Assembly: GCF_027213785.1 (NCBI RefSeq)
Contig: NZ_JAPWGO010000003.1
Location: 1-64,000, forward strand
Origin: Limimaricola sp. G21655-S1
Lineage (GTDB): Bacteria; Pseudomonadota; Alphaproteobacteria; Rhodobacterales; Rhodobacteraceae
Length of the DNA: 64,000 nt
Reading direction: 5' to 3'
Part shown: one piece after another, positions 7,967 to 16,446 of the stretch
How the letters are laid out: each line of letters opens with the position of its first letter
Position numbering within the stretch: position 1 is the first letter of the stretch
The notes under the pieces: generated by a model
Database searches by the model: none
Seen by the model: the letters and a program-made list of their open reading frames with translations, nothing else
Told to the model about the DNA's origin: nothing
Position numbers and translations under genes: made by a program

Positions 7967-8863
7967 TCAGGCGGCGCAATCGAGGAAACCGCGATAGCCC
8001 ACCGTCAGGCCCTGTTCGAGATGAAAGGTCATCTCAGCCTCGGCGCGGCGCAGGCTGCCGTCGGTGTCGGTCCAGTCGGCCCCGGGGTCCGGCATAACGG
8101 AGATATCGACGCCTTCGGCGCTCAGCCGGGCACCGTCCTCCAACGTTTCGACCGCGATGGGCGCGCCGGCGGTCAGCGGGATCAACACGCCCGAGAGCTT
8201 GATCGCGCCATTTTCGCCCGCCATGGCGAGCACCGGCTCACCCTCGTTGGTGCGGCGGAACGCGCAGGTGGCGTCGCTTTCGAGGACGGTCTGGATGTTC
8301 TCGGGCGTCATCCCTGCCGGGTCGAGACCCGCCAGCTGCACCGAGCTCAGGGCCTCCTCGACCGTGCCTTCCTCGGCGGGGGCCTCGGATTCGCCAAGCG
8401 CGGGGTCGGTCGCGATGCCGTTCTCCTCGATGTCGGCGATCAGGGAGCGCATCTCGCCGATCTCCTTGCGCTGCGCCGCGATGATCTCATCGGCCAGCTT
8501 GCGCACGCGCGGGTCCTCGATCTGCGCCCGCTCCGAGGTCATAATGGCGATCGAGTGGTGCGGGATCATCGCGGCCATGTAGCTGGTGTCGTCAACCGTC
8601 TCCTGGCTGCGGATCAGCCAGAGCGTCAGGCCGAAGACAACGACGGCACCCGCATAGATCGCGATGTTGATCGCACGGCTGGCATACATCGACAGCATGA
8701 AACTGAGCATGATCACCGCCATCACCGCGCCCATCAGCAGCGCCATGTAGGTCCGGGTTTCGCTGAAGAAGACGTGCTCGAAGGCGTAGGTGTTGATGTA
8801 CATCAGCCCGAACATCACCACCGTCGAGGTCGCGATCATCGCGGCGAAGCGCCAGTAGGACAT
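7967..8863 (-). CDS. DUF305 membrane protein
   Basis: This is a 298-residue protein. Three N-terminal membrane helices (residues 1-85) lead into a DUF305 domain with the hallmark MIPHHSIAIMTSERA (about 99-113) and the helix VRKLADEIIAAQRKEIGEMR. A poorly conserved C-terminal half (about 150-298) contains two Cys. DUF305 proteins have a ferritin-like four-helix fold and commonly occur with copper genes; several are proposed metal binders. AGGAG precedes the start. It lies downstream of copA in the same direction, separated by a strong hairpin, so some transcripts may stop before it. Confidence 0.82.
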   Translation of the reverse strand: MSYWRFAAMIATSTVVMFGLMYINTYAFEHVFFSETRTYMALLMGAVMAVIMLSFMLSMYASRAINIAIYAGAVVVFGLTLWLIRSQETVDDTSYMAAMIPHHSIAIMTSERAQIEDPRVRKLADEIIAAQRKEIGEMRSLIADIEENGIATDPALGESEAPAEEGTVEEALSSVQLAGLDPAGMTPENIQTVLESDATCAFRRTNEGEPVLAMAGENGAIKLSGVLIPLTAGAPIAVETLEDGARLSAEGVDISVMPDPGADWTDTDGSLRRAEAEMTFHLEQGLTVGYRGFLDCAA

Positions 8864-8914
8864 GGAAATTCTCCTTTCACTGCCGGACCGGAACGCGGTC
8901 CGTTCACATACGAA

Positions 8915-8948
8915 GGAGCACCCCCGGGCCGATGGCCGGGGGTGCTCC
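8915..8948 (-). terminator. Strong hairpin between copA and the DUF305 gene
   Basis: GGAGCACCCCC and GGGGGTGCTCC form a perfect 11-bp stem, extended by a weaker inner GGCC pair, starting 8 bases beyond the copA stop on the minus strand. The T-run is poor (TTC), so read-through into the DUF305 gene is likely. Confidence 0.65.
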
Positions 8949-8955
8949 GGTCGGA

Positions 8956-11307
8956 TCAGTTCGCCTCGAAGCCGACCCGCGCGGCACGCAGGCGCAGCGC
9001 ATTGCCGATCACCGAGACCGAGGACAGGCTCATCGCGGCGGCGGCGATCACCGGTGACAGCAGCAGCCCGGTAAAGGGGTAGAGCAGGCCCGCGGCGATG
9101 GGCACGCCGAGGCCGTTGTAAAAGAAGGCGAAGGCCAGGTTCTGCTTGATGTTGCGCACCGTGGCGCGGCTGAGCCGGCGCGCGGTGACCAGCGCCGTCA
9201 GGTCGCCGCGCACCAGCGTGACGCCCGCGCTTTCGACCGCGACATCGGCGCCGGTGCCCATGGCGATGCCGACATCGGCCGCCGCCAGCGCCGGCGCGTC
9301 GTTCACCCCGTCACCCGCCATCGCCACGGTGCGGCCCTCGGATTGCAGCCTTCGGATCGCTGCCTGCTTGTCGGCGGGCAGCACCTCGGCGATCACCTCG
9401 TCGATGCCGAGGTCGGAAGCCACGGCGCGGGCGGTTACCTCGTTGTCGCCGGTGAGCATGACGATGCGCAGGCCTTCGTCATGCAGCGCCGCGATGGCCT
9501 TGGGCGTCGTCTCCTTGATCCGGTCGGCCACGGCCACCAGCCCGGCGGCGCGTCCGTCCACCGCCACGAGAATGGCCGTCTGCCCCTTGCGCCGCGCGGC
9601 ATCGGCGCGCTCGGACAGGGCGGCGGTGTCGGCGCCCGCATCCTGCATCATCGCGACGTTGCCGATGGCGATGCTGCGGCCCGCGACGCGACCCGAGATG
9701 CCCTTGCCGGTGGTGCTGTCGAAGTCCTCGACTTCGGGCAGGGTGATGCCGCGCGCCGATGCACCCTCGACGATGGCACGCGCCAGCGGATGCTCGGACT
9801 GCGCCTCGAGCGCCGCCACGAGGCCCAGAAGCTCGTCCTCGGTCATGCCTTCGGCCAATACCTCGACCAGTGCCGGGCGCCCCTCGGTCAAGGTGCCGGT
9901 CTTGTCCACGACCAGCGTGTCGACGGCGGCGAAGCGTTCGAGCGCGGCGGCGTTCTTGATCAGCACGCCGTGCCCCGCGCCCTTGCCGACGCCCACCATG
10001 ATCGACATCGGTGTGGCGAGACCCAAGGCACAGGGGCAGGCGATGATCAGCACCGAGACCGCCGAGACCAGCGCGAACGCCATCGCCGGGTCGGGGCCGA
10101 AGATGCTCCAGACCACGAAGGCGAGGATCGCCACGCCGACCACGGCGGGCACGAAATAGCCCGAGACCTTGTCGGCGAGCTTCTGGATCGGCGCCTGGCT
10201 GCGCTGCGCCTCGGCCACCATGGCGACGATGCGGTTGAGCATGGTGTCGGCGCCGACGCGCTGCGCCTCCATGATGAAACTGCCGGTCTGGTTGATCGAT
10301 CCGCCGGTGACCGGATCGCCCTCGGCCTTCTCGACCGGGATCGGCTCGCCGGTGATCATGCTCTCGTCGATGGTCGAGCGTCCCTCGAGCACCACGCCGT
10401 CCACCGGCACGCTCTCGCCCGGGCGCACGCGCAGCCGGTCGTTCGAGCGCAGCATGTCGAGCGGCACGTCGCGTTCTCCACGCTCGTCCACCAGCCGCGC
10501 CGTCTTGGGGGCGAGATCGAGCAGCGCGCGAATTGCGCCCCCGGTGCGTTCGCGCGCGCGCAGTTCCAGAAGCTGGCCCAACAGCACCAGCGTCACGATC
10601 ACCGCCGCCGCCTCGAAATAGACGCCGACCTCACCCTCATGGCCGCGGAACTGCGGCGGGAACAGGCCCGGCGCGACAGTGGCGACGACCGAGTAGACAT
10701 AGGCCACGCCGACCCCGAGCGCGATCAGCGTGAACATGTTGAGGCTTCGATTGCGAACCGAGGCCCAGCCGCGCTCGAAGAAGGGCAGGGCACACCACAG
10801 CACCACCGGCGTCGCGAGGATCAGTTCGATCCAGTCGAGCATCGGGGCGGAGATGATGGCGAAGGCGTCTGGCGCGAAATGCCGTCCCATGGCTATGACC
10901 GCGAGCGGGATCGTCAGCGCCGCGCCGAGAACGAAGCGGCGACGGAAGTCGATGTATTCCTCGCTCGGGCCCTCGGTCATCGGAATGCCCTTGGGCTCCA
11001 GCGCCATGCCGCAGATCGGGCAGGAGCCGGGGCCGATCTGTTCGATCTCGGGGTGCATCGGGCAGGTGTAGATCTCGTCCTCCCGCTCGGGCGGCGCGGC
11101 CTTCAGCGCGGGATCGAGAAAGACCTCGGGTCGGGCGTCAAACTTCTCGCGGCACTTGGCCGAACAGAAGTAGAAGGTTTCCCCCTCGTGCTCCGAGACA
11201 GGCTTGGCGGTTTCGACATCGACGCTCATGCCGCAGACCGGATCGGTTGCGGTGCGATCGCCGGGAAGGGGGTAATGATGCGCATGCGCATGACTGCTGT
11301 GGTCCAT
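8956..11307 (-). CDS. copA: Copper-exporting P1B-type ATPase
   Basis: The 783-residue inner-membrane ATPase pumps Cu(I) out of the cytoplasm. The N-terminus is His-rich ([10 protein letters not shown]). It is followed by a YHS domain ([17 protein letters not shown], residues 21-65) and a heavy-metal-binding domain ([19 protein letters not shown], about 79-108) in place of the usual HMA domain. The membrane part has the CPC copper site ([15 protein letters not shown]). The catalytic part has TGE ([11 protein letters not shown]), the phosphorylated Asp in DKTGTLTEG, and [10 protein letters not shown]. The gene is divergent from csoR; two palindromic CsoR-type operators lie between the starts, so it is expected to be copper-derepressed. 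Confidence 0.95.
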   Translation of the reverse strand: MDHSSHAHAHHYPLPGDRTATDPVCGMSVDVETAKPVSEHEGETFYFCSAKCREKFDARPEVFLDPALKAAPPEREDEIYTCPMHPEIEQIGPGSCPICGMALEPKGIPMTEGPSEEYIDFRRRFVLGAALTIPLAVIAMGRHFAPDAFAIISAPMLDWIELILATPVVLWCALPFFERGWASVRNRSLNMFTLIALGVGVAYVYSVVATVAPGLFPPQFRGHEGEVGVYFEAAAVIVTLVLLGQLLELRARERTGGAIRALLDLAPKTARLVDERGERDVPLDMLRSNDRLRVRPGESVPVDGVVLEGRSTIDESMITGEPIPVEKAEGDPVTGGSINQTGSFIMEAQRVGADTMLNRIVAMVAEAQRSQAPIQKLADKVSGYFVPAVVGVAILAFVVWSIFGPDPAMAFALVSAVSVLIIACPCALGLATPMSIMVGVGKGAGHGVLIKNAAALERFAAVDTLVVDKTGTLTEGRPALVEVLAEGMTEDELLGLVAALEAQSEHPLARAIVEGASARGITLPEVEDFDSTTGKGISGRVAGRSIAIGNVAMMQDAGADTAALSERADAARRKGQTAILVAVDGRAAGLVAVADRIKETTPKAIAALHDEGLRIVMLTGDNEVTARAVASDLGIDEVIAEVLPADKQAAIRRLQSEGRTVAMAGDGVNDAPALAAADVGIAMGTGADVAVESAGVTLVRGDLTALVTARRLSRATVRNIKQNLAFAFFYNGLGVPIAAGLLYPFTGLLLSPVIAAAAMSLSSVSVIGNALRLRAARVGFEAN

Positions 11308-11358
11308 GGCAAGTCTCCTTGCTGCGGAGGCGCCGACTCGGCCCCTCGATGCCGCATT

Positions 11359-11402
11359 ATACCCCAGAGGGGTATGTCGGCCAAGATACCCTCATAGGGT
11401 AT
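11359..11402. promoter_or_regulatory. Tandem CsoR operators between copA and csoR
   Basis: There are two perfect inverted repeats with 7-bp arms and 3-base centres: ATACCCC-AGA-GGGGTAT at 11359-11375 and ATACCCT-CAT-AGGGTAT at 11386-11402. Their centres are 27 bases apart. The TACCC...GGGTA pattern is the known CsoR operator type. They sit between the copA start (minus strand) and the csoR start (plus strand), placed to repress both. Confidence 0.85.
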
Positions 11403-11452
11403 GGCGGGAACCATCGTTCGGGCGTATTGTTCCGAAGCCGGAGGCGAATGAC

Positions 11453-11731
11453 ATGCAAGAAAAGCAGAACAAGGTAGCGATTCAGAAGCGGCTGGCGCGG
11501 CTCGAAGGCCAGATCAGGGGCGTCTCGCGGATGGTCGAGGAAGACCGCTACTGTGTCGATGTGCTGATGCAGACAACCGCCGTGCGCTCGGCGCTCAAGG
11601 CGGTGGAACGGCTCCTGATCGAGGATCACGCCAACCACTGTATGGAGGCGGCGATCCTCTCGGGCGATGCCGATGAGCAGCGCACCAAATTCCGCGAGAT
11701 GGTCGCCCTGCTCGAGAAGGCGCGGGATTGA
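11453..11731 (+). CDS. csoR: CsoR-family copper-sensing repressor
   Basis: This 92-residue all-helical repressor begins MQEKQNKVAIQKRLARLEGQ; the upstream extension to 11306 crosses the operators and was rejected. The family signature is RLARLEGQIRGVSRMVEEDR. The Cu(I) ligands of CsoR are present as Cys in DRYCVDVL and His/Cys in DHANHCMEA (the C-H-C pattern), which separates it from RcnR (nickel) and FrmR (formaldehyde). It should release the operators at 11359-11402 on Cu(I) binding. GGAGG lies 11 bases before the ATG. Confidence 0.92.
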   Translation: MQEKQNKVAIQKRLARLEGQIRGVSRMVEEDRYCVDVLMQTTAVRSALKAVERLLIEDHANHCMEAAILSGDADEQRTKFREMVALLEKARD

Positions 11732-11768
11732 TCGGGAACGGATCTGTCCCGATCCTCATTGAGCCCGC

Positions 11769-12218
11769 ATGATCCAGGCTATCTTGCTCTCGATCCTCGT
11801 CGTCGCGATCTGCACCGCGATCCATTACGGGACCCTCAAGACGGTGTCCGATGCGATCGCACGCGGTGGCACCACGAAGCGTGGTCGCCACCTCGCGCTG
11901 ACCGTCGGCGCAGTTACCGCCGCGCATGTGATCGAAGCGCTGGTCTACACGGCGATCTTCCTGTGGGCGGCGCGGGGTCTGGGGATTGGCGAACTGAACG
12001 TGCCGGGCCCTGAGACCAAGGACGTAGGCATCATGGATTATTTCTACTTCTCGTTGGTCAATTTCACCACTCTGGGGCGGGGCGACCTGAACCCGGACGG
12101 CCATCTGCGGTTCATTACCGGAATCGAGGCTTTCCATGGCTTCCTGATGATCACTGCGTCGGGGTCGTTCATGCTTCAGGTGATGGGCGGCAAGGCGCCC
12201 CTGACCGAGAGTGGCTGA
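11769..12218 (+). CDS. Two-helix ion-channel-like membrane protein, unusual filter
   Basis: The 149-residue protein has an N-terminal helix (AILLSILVVAICTAIHYGTL), a second helix (VTAAHVIEALVYTAIFLWAA), and a pore-loop-like segment SLVNFTTLGRGDLNP followed by a last helix (IEAFHGFLMITASGSFMLQV). The TTLGRGD string sits where K+ channels have TTVGYGD, so the fold is likely of the two-helix potassium channel type (Ion_trans_2), but with the Tyr replaced by Arg. It lies 37 bases after csoR on the same strand. A transport role in the copper island is not established. Confidence 0.65.
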   Translation: MIQAILLSILVVAICTAIHYGTLKTVSDAIARGGTTKRGRHLALTVGAVTAAHVIEALVYTAIFLWAARGLGIGELNVPGPETKDVGIMDYFYFSLVNFTTLGRGDLNPDGHLRFITGIEAFHGFLMITASGSFMLQVMGGKAPLTESG

Positions 12219-12334
12219 CTGGTTCGTGTGTGGCGCCGGAGCATGTTCTACCGGCATATCGATTTGAGTGATGAACCCACAGAGCCGGGCGGACTTTCAG
12301 TCATGGTAACCGGCCGAGCATTGAGGCGAATGGC

Positions 12335-12955
12335 ATGCAAAGACGGCAGTTTCTGACACGGGCCGCAGGTTTTGGAGCGGCGGGCGCTTGGCTTCCCGGA
12401 TCGGTATGGGCGCATTCCAGCCAGGAACTGCCTGAGAAGTTCCTGCCGCGCGAAGTCGAGATCGCACCAGGTATTCCCCCCGGAGAGATCCACGTGATGC
12501 CGGACGAGTTCGCGCTCTACTGGACGCTGCCGGAAGGCAGGGCCATCCGCTACAGCGTCGGAGTCGGGCGTAACGACCTTTATCACGCCGGACGCTATGT
12601 CGTGCAGATGAAGAAGGAGTGGCCGAGCTGGAAGCCTACGCCGGCCATGGTGAAGCGGGAGCCCGAAAAATATGAGAAGTATGCGGAAGACGGGATGCCC
12701 GGTGGGCTCGACAATCCGCTCGGCGCGCGGGCGCTCTATCTCTTCGTCGACGGCCGCGACACCTATCTGCGGATTCATGGCACCAACCAGCCTTCGACCA
12801 TTGGTCGAGCGGTCTCGAACGGCTGCGCGCGGCTCGTGAACGACCACATCATCGAACTCTACGAGAAGGTGCCTATGGGCACGATGGTCTACCTCTATCC
12901 GAAGGCGGGAAATCCCTACGATCCGGACCAACATGGGATGGACCATCACGGCTGA
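12335..12955 (+). CDS. Tat-exported L,D-transpeptidase (YkuD)
   Basis: The 206-residue periplasmic enzyme has a twin-Arg signal (MQRRQFLTRAAGFGAAGAWL). The YkuD domain contains RIHGTNQPSTIGRAVSNG and CARLVNDHI, with the full H-x14-18-S-x-G-C-x-R catalytic motif. It should make 3-3 peptidoglycan cross-links or anchor lipoproteins. The C-terminus is His/Met-flavoured (DQHGMDHHG). It is the second L,D-transpeptidase of the island (see 449-961) and the more typical of the two. It converges with the cytochrome gene at 13007. Confidence 0.9.
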   Translation: MQRRQFLTRAAGFGAAGAWLPGSVWAHSSQELPEKFLPREVEIAPGIPPGEIHVMPDEFALYWTLPEGRAIRYSVGVGRNDLYHAGRYVVQMKKEWPSWKPTPAMVKREPEKYEKYAEDGMPGGLDNPLGARALYLFVDGRDTYLRIHGTNQPSTIGRAVSNGCARLVNDHIIELYEKVPMGTMVYLYPKAGNPYDPDQHGMDHHG

Positions 12956-13006
12956 GCGGGAGGGTGAGGGGCCGAGGCCCGCAGAGGCATCGCCAGGCGG
13001 CCATGG

Positions 13007-13456
13007 TCAGCCGCCGGCGGCCTCATCCGCCGTTGTCACGCGCTTCTGATGCATGCGTTCGCGTTCGGGCCATTCCGACTTCAGATAGTCAAGGATCGCG
13101 TCAACTTCGGCCTCGGTGAGAAGTCCTTCGAAGCCCGGCATGTCGCTCTCGTAGCCATTTCCGACCACCGCGGCGGTGCCGCGCAGGATGATTTCGCGCA
13201 GCACCCTGTCCGGGTGGTGCCAAGTGTGACCGGTTGCGTCGTGCGGCGGGGCGGGCAGGCGGCCAGAGGGCAACGGCCAGCGCCAGTCGGGCTGGCCTTC
13301 GAGATCGGCGCCATGACAGGACGCGCAGTTGTCGAGATAGAGCTGCCGCCCGTCCTCCGCTGCGGCGCTGGCGAGGGGCCAGAGCGCAAGCGCTCCGGCG
13401 CCCAGCATTGCTCCTCCCGCGGCGGCCAGAAGTGTCACTGTTCTACGTCTTGCCAT
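13007..13456 (-). CDS. Monoheme class I cytochrome c
   Basis: The 149-residue protein has a signal peptide (RRRTVTLLAAAGGAMLGAGA) and one heme site, NCASCHGADLEGQPD (about residue 44). A likely axial Met lies in ESDMPGFEGLLTEAEVDAIL, followed by a basic tail. The start at 13456 has the Shine-Dalgarno GGAGGG, which lies inside the last codons of the 51-residue ORF at 13459. It is the last gene of a minus-strand run: Cys/His protein, multicopper oxidase, DUF411 protein, small membrane protein, cytochrome. It probably exchanges electrons with the oxidase. Confidence 0.85.
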   Translation of the reverse strand: MARRRTVTLLAAAGGAMLGAGALALWPLASAAAEDGRQLYLDNCASCHGADLEGQPDWRWPLPSGRLPAPPHDATGHTWHHPDRVLREIILRGTAAVVGNGYESDMPGFEGLLTEAEVDAILDYLKSEWPERERMHQKRVTTADEAAGG

Positions 13457-13458
13457 GC

Positions 13459-13614
13459 CTACCCTCCCGGGCTGCGAAGATACTCGATCAGCGCCGCCGC
13501 GGCGAGCAGCAGCACCAGCACCAGCACGGTGAGCAGGCAGACCGCGTCCATGTCGGCCATCATCCATCTGCCAGTGGCGGTCATCATCTCCGGTCCCATC
13601 ATCGGAGCCCCCAT
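13459..13614 (-). CDS. 51-residue single-helix membrane protein
   Basis: The short ORF reads MGAPMMGPEMMTATGRWMMA, then DMDAVCLLTVLVLVLLLAAA, and ends AALIEYLRSPGG. It has a Met-rich N-terminal 22 residues followed by one membrane helix. Its stop codon lies 2 bases before the cytochrome start, and its last codons contain that gene's ribosome-binding site, which suggests translational coupling. The Met cluster fits Cu(I) binding. It is too short to place in a family; a spurious ORF cannot be excluded. Confidence 0.5.
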   Translation of the reverse strand: MGAPMMGPEMMTATGRWMMADMDAVCLLTVLVLVLLLAAAALIEYLRSPGG

Positions 13615-13658
13615 TCATGCAGGAATGGCCGGCGCGACACCGCGCCAACCGATGGGTA

Positions 13659-14090
13659 TCACTCGGCTGGGTAGGGCAGCACCGTTCCTTCGGCGTCGAT
13701 CATCACCACGTCGAGTTGGACGTCCGGGTCATCGCCCATGCCGGGCGCGCCCATAGGCATGCCGGGCAGGCTCAGCCCGATCGCCTCGGGCTTCTCGGCG
13801 AGGAAGCGCGACAGGATGTCGGCGGGCACATGGCCGCTGATAGCGTAGCCGTCGATCAGCGCCGTGTGGCAGCCCTGCTGACCGAGAGGAATGCCAGCCT
13901 CGGCGTTGACGGAGGCGAGATCGTAGGTCTCGACGATCTCGACCTCGTAGCCGTTCTCGCGCAGGTATTCGGCATGGGCGGCGCAGCATCCGCAGTTCGG
14001 GTCCTTGTAGAGCGTCATGGTGCCAGCCAGCACCGGCAGGGCGGTGAGGCTGAACAGGGCGGCGGTGGCGAAGGTCTTGAAAGGTTTCAT
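13659..14090 (-). CDS. DUF411 periplasmic metal-binding protein
   Basis: The 143-residue exported protein has a signal (KTFATAALFSLTALPVLAGT). The DUF411 hallmark YKDPNCGCCAAHAEYLRENG is followed by GCHTALIDGYAISGHVPAD. The fold is thioredoxin/glutaredoxin-like with a CxCC copper-binding site. DUF411 proteins are usual neighbours of multicopper oxidases and copper exporters and are proposed periplasmic Cu(I) carriers. The upstream extension to 14336 overlaps the oxidase gene and was rejected. It lies 20 bases downstream of the oxidase, same strand. Confidence 0.85.
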   Translation of the reverse strand: MKPFKTFATAALFSLTALPVLAGTMTLYKDPNCGCCAAHAEYLRENGYEVEIVETYDLASVNAEAGIPLGQQGCHTALIDGYAISGHVPADILSRFLAEKPEAIGLSLPGMPMGAPGMGDDPDVQLDVVMIDAEGTVLPYPAE

Positions 14091-14110
14091 TTCCGTTTCC
14101 TTTGAAAGTG

Positions 14111-15526
14111 TCAGGCCGCGTCGGCGACGCGGATCAGCGCCGCCATGCCGGCGGATTGGTGGGCAAGGACATGGCAGTGCAGCATCCAGTCCCCAGGGTT
14201 GTTGGCCCGGAACGCGATCTCGACGCGCTCCTCCGGGGCCATGAGAACGGTGTCGCGCCATTCTCGGTGCATGGTCGGCTTGCCATCGCGTGAAATCACG
14301 CGGAAGACGTGGCCATGCAGGTGGATCGGGTGCCACCAGCCGGTGCGGTTCTCCATGGCGATCAGCTGCGTGCTGCCGCGTTTGGCCTCGATCAGGGGCG
14401 GGCCGTCGTGGCCGTCAGAGGCGCGGCCATTGACGAACCACATCCGCCCCTGCCGCATCTGCTCGGTCATGGCGGGTGCTTCGTCGCCCATCATCATCTG
14501 CCCCATCATTCCGCCATTGAAGACGACCTCGTGGCGCGTCGCGGCGGTAAGATTGGGCTCCGGCAGTGGGTTCGGTGCGAGCGCCATGTCCCAGTCCGGG
14601 GCGTTGGCGCGCAGCGGCGTATCGCCATGCGCCAGCGTGGCGAGGTCATAGGCGCCGTCGGGCCGGAACAGATCGCGCACCGGCACCGCCGCACCCGCAC
14701 CTCCGCTGGCATCGAGCACGATATCGGCACGCATGCCGGGCCCGATCAGCACCACGCCGCCCTCGGGGGCATGCGGCGCGACCGGCTGCCCATCGAGGGC
14801 CACGACGGTCGGCGCGAGCGGACCAAAATCGAGCGCGAAAATGCGCGCCGTGGCGGCGTTGATGATCCTGATCCGCAGGCGCTCGTTGGGTGCGATCTCT
14901 ATGCGCGGCATGGGCTGACCATTCAACGTCACGTGGTTGCCAATCCGACCGCCATGCATCGCATCGTGTGGGCTGTCGAAGCCGGGCACGATCTCGCCGC
15001 TCGGTTCGAGCCGCCAGTCCTGAAGCATCCAGACGAGATCGCGGTCGACGCGGATCGGAGTTTCCTCCTCGACGATGAGCGCGCCGGTGAGGCCACGGCC
15101 CACCTGTTCGGCACCGCCCATATGCGGGTGATACCAATAGGTTCCGGCATCGGGGAGGTCGAATTCGTAGAGGAAATCTTCGCCCGGCCCGATCGGTGGT
15201 TGGGTGAGATGCGCGACGCCGTCCATGGCGTTGGGCACGCGCAGGCCGTGCCAGTGTATACTGGTCGGCCTGTCGAGGTCGTTCCGTGCGCGCAGGCTGA
15301 GGCGGTCACCTTGTTTGAAGCGGAGCACTGGACCTGGAAGGCCGCCTCCATAGCTCCAGACCGGCGTCGCCAGGCGTGGCGGGGCAAGCAGCTGCGCCTG
15401 CGCGCGCATGGCGGTCAACTCGAACTGCGGTCCGGCTGCGACGACTTTCGGCAGGAACGCAGCGCCGCTCAGCGCCGCGGCACCTGCGAGGAAGCCTCTC
15501 CGAGAGAGGCTCGTGCGATGGGTCAT
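14111..15526 (-). CDS. Tat-exported multicopper oxidase (CueO-like)
   Basis: The 471-residue periplasmic oxidase has a Tat signal (LSRRGFLAGAAALSGAAF) and all copper motifs: HWHGLRVP (about residue 92), WYHPHMGG (about 130), HPIHLHGHVF (about 405) and HCHVLAHQSAGM (about 450). A short Met cluster (GGMMGQMMMGDEAPAMTEQM, about 325-345) lies near the substrate side. It likely oxidises Cu(I) to Cu(II) in the periplasm. Its sequence differs widely from the oxidase at 5431, so the two are not a recent duplication. It heads the run oxidase, DUF411, small membrane protein, cytochrome. Confidence 0.9.
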   Translation of the reverse strand: MTHRTSLSRRGFLAGAAALSGAAFLPKVVAAGPQFELTAMRAQAQLLAPPRLATPVWSYGGGLPGPVLRFKQGDRLSLRARNDLDRPTSIHWHGLRVPNAMDGVAHLTQPPIGPGEDFLYEFDLPDAGTYWYHPHMGGAEQVGRGLTGALIVEEETPIRVDRDLVWMLQDWRLEPSGEIVPGFDSPHDAMHGGRIGNHVTLNGQPMPRIEIAPNERLRIRIINAATARIFALDFGPLAPTVVALDGQPVAPHAPEGGVVLIGPGMRADIVLDASGGAGAAVPVRDLFRPDGAYDLATLAHGDTPLRANAPDWDMALAPNPLPEPNLTAATRHEVVFNGGMMGQMMMGDEAPAMTEQMRQGRMWFVNGRASDGHDGPPLIEAKRGSTQLIAMENRTGWWHPIHLHGHVFRVISRDGKPTMHREWRDTVLMAPEERVEIAFRANNPGDWMLHCHVLAHQSAGMAALIRVADAA

Positions 15527-15598
15527 TTGGGAAGTCCTGATCGGAAGATGCCGCGCGATGCGCGCGGCGTTGGCCCGCCGTCGAACGGACGGGCGGCG

Positions 15599-15937
15599 TC
15601 AGATCTGGCGACGGGGCGGCTCCAGCAGTGGCACCGGGCAACCTCCGGTCGGTGCAGCGTCAACAAGAACGCACCGGACCTCCCGGGTGGCAGAGTTGAA
15701 GGGCCAGTCGGGGGAAGTCAGGTCGAGTGCAACCGCTCCCGACGCACAGGCGCCTACGCTCCGGCAGGCATCGCCACCGGACATCGCCTCTTCGGGACAG
15801 TCTGCGCAATCGGCCATCGCGACCATTGCCGAGTCCTCATGCATGGCTGACATCGCCTCGGCGGCGATGGGGGTGGACTGAGCCATCAGCCCGATCAGAA
15901 ACAGGCAGAGTGCAAGGATACGACCCATGGGGCGCAT
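15599..15937 (-). CDS. Small exported Cys-rich protein of the copper island
   Basis: The product is about 112 residues, starting MRPMGRILALCLFLIGLMAQ, an export signal; a start at 15928 or 15964 is also possible. The mature part has MHEDSAMVAMADCADCPEEA and GGDACRSVGACASG, giving two CxxC-like pairs plus Met and His, then CVLVDAAPTGGCPVP and a Pro/Arg end. It is transcribed ahead of the multicopper oxidase (72 bases). It matches the general plan of the proteins at 2426 and 5029. The family is unknown to me; DUF2946-like is possible. Confidence 0.6.
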   Translation of the reverse strand: MRPMGRILALCLFLIGLMAQSTPIAAEAMSAMHEDSAMVAMADCADCPEEAMSGGDACRSVGACASGAVALDLTSPDWPFNSATREVRCVLVDAAPTGGCPVPLLEPPRRQI

Positions 15938-16102
15938 ATGGGCAGCATCCGTAAGCATCCGCAAGGTTTTGATATAGCTCTCTCACTACGCTGTTATCGA
16001 TCGGGGCCCTTCCGCCGGGTCATCCGATGTCCTCTACTTCGTAATCTTTGACGGCTCGTTATGGGAGGATCGGATCGCCACGCTCGCCGCCGAGCGAGTC
16101 CG

Positions 16103-16131
16103 ACATCGCCGACTTGGCGATGTGGTTTTTT
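16103..16131 (+). terminator. Rho-independent terminator without an obvious gene
   Basis: ACATCGCC and GGCGATGT form a perfect 8-bp stem with a 5-base loop (GACTT), followed by GG and six T. It is the best intrinsic terminator in the region. No plus-strand gene ends before it, so it may close a small RNA or mark a lost gene. Confidence 0.75.
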
Positions 16132-16415
16132 AGAATTGCCCCGCAGGGCAGTCCGAGTGGATGAAACAGACCGACTTTGTAGTCAGTATCCATAGAGCGA
16201 GCGTTACACTACTGAGATCAAAGCCAAGACCATCGAGAAGCGCCGCTGGCTGCATCGCCAGTCGGCGGCATGAACCGAAGCCCGACCGGCCAGACCCTTC
16301 GCTCGACATCGGACTACCGTGTCCCAAATCATCTGACGACGGATGGGAGGCTCAAGCAGGAGAACGATCTTCGCGCTGCACGGCAATCAATCTCTCGTGG
16401 ATGGAGAAACCCCGC

Positions 16416-16446
16416 TTGACGGCCGAACCGCCGAGGCGCGTACTAT
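16416..16446 (+). promoter_or_regulatory. Candidate MerR-type promoter of cueR
   Basis: TTGACG (16416-16421) and TACTAT (16441-16446) are separated by exactly 19 bases, the lengthened spacer used by MerR-family regulators. The dyad in the spacer is weak. It would start transcription just before the cueR ATG at 16478. Confidence 0.45.

Noticed and set aside
8956-11397. 684-codon plus-strand frame opposite copA
   Set aside because: Arg/His-rich mirror of copA codon usage; copA has all P-type ATPase motifs.
13659-14336. Longer version of the DUF411 protein starting at 14336
   Set aside because: The extra 82 residues overlap the oxidase gene and would hide the signal peptide that begins at 14090.
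16140-16280. Transposase remnant ending in KRRWLHRQSAA
   Set aside because: Only about 23 residues are open and I could not match them to a named family.
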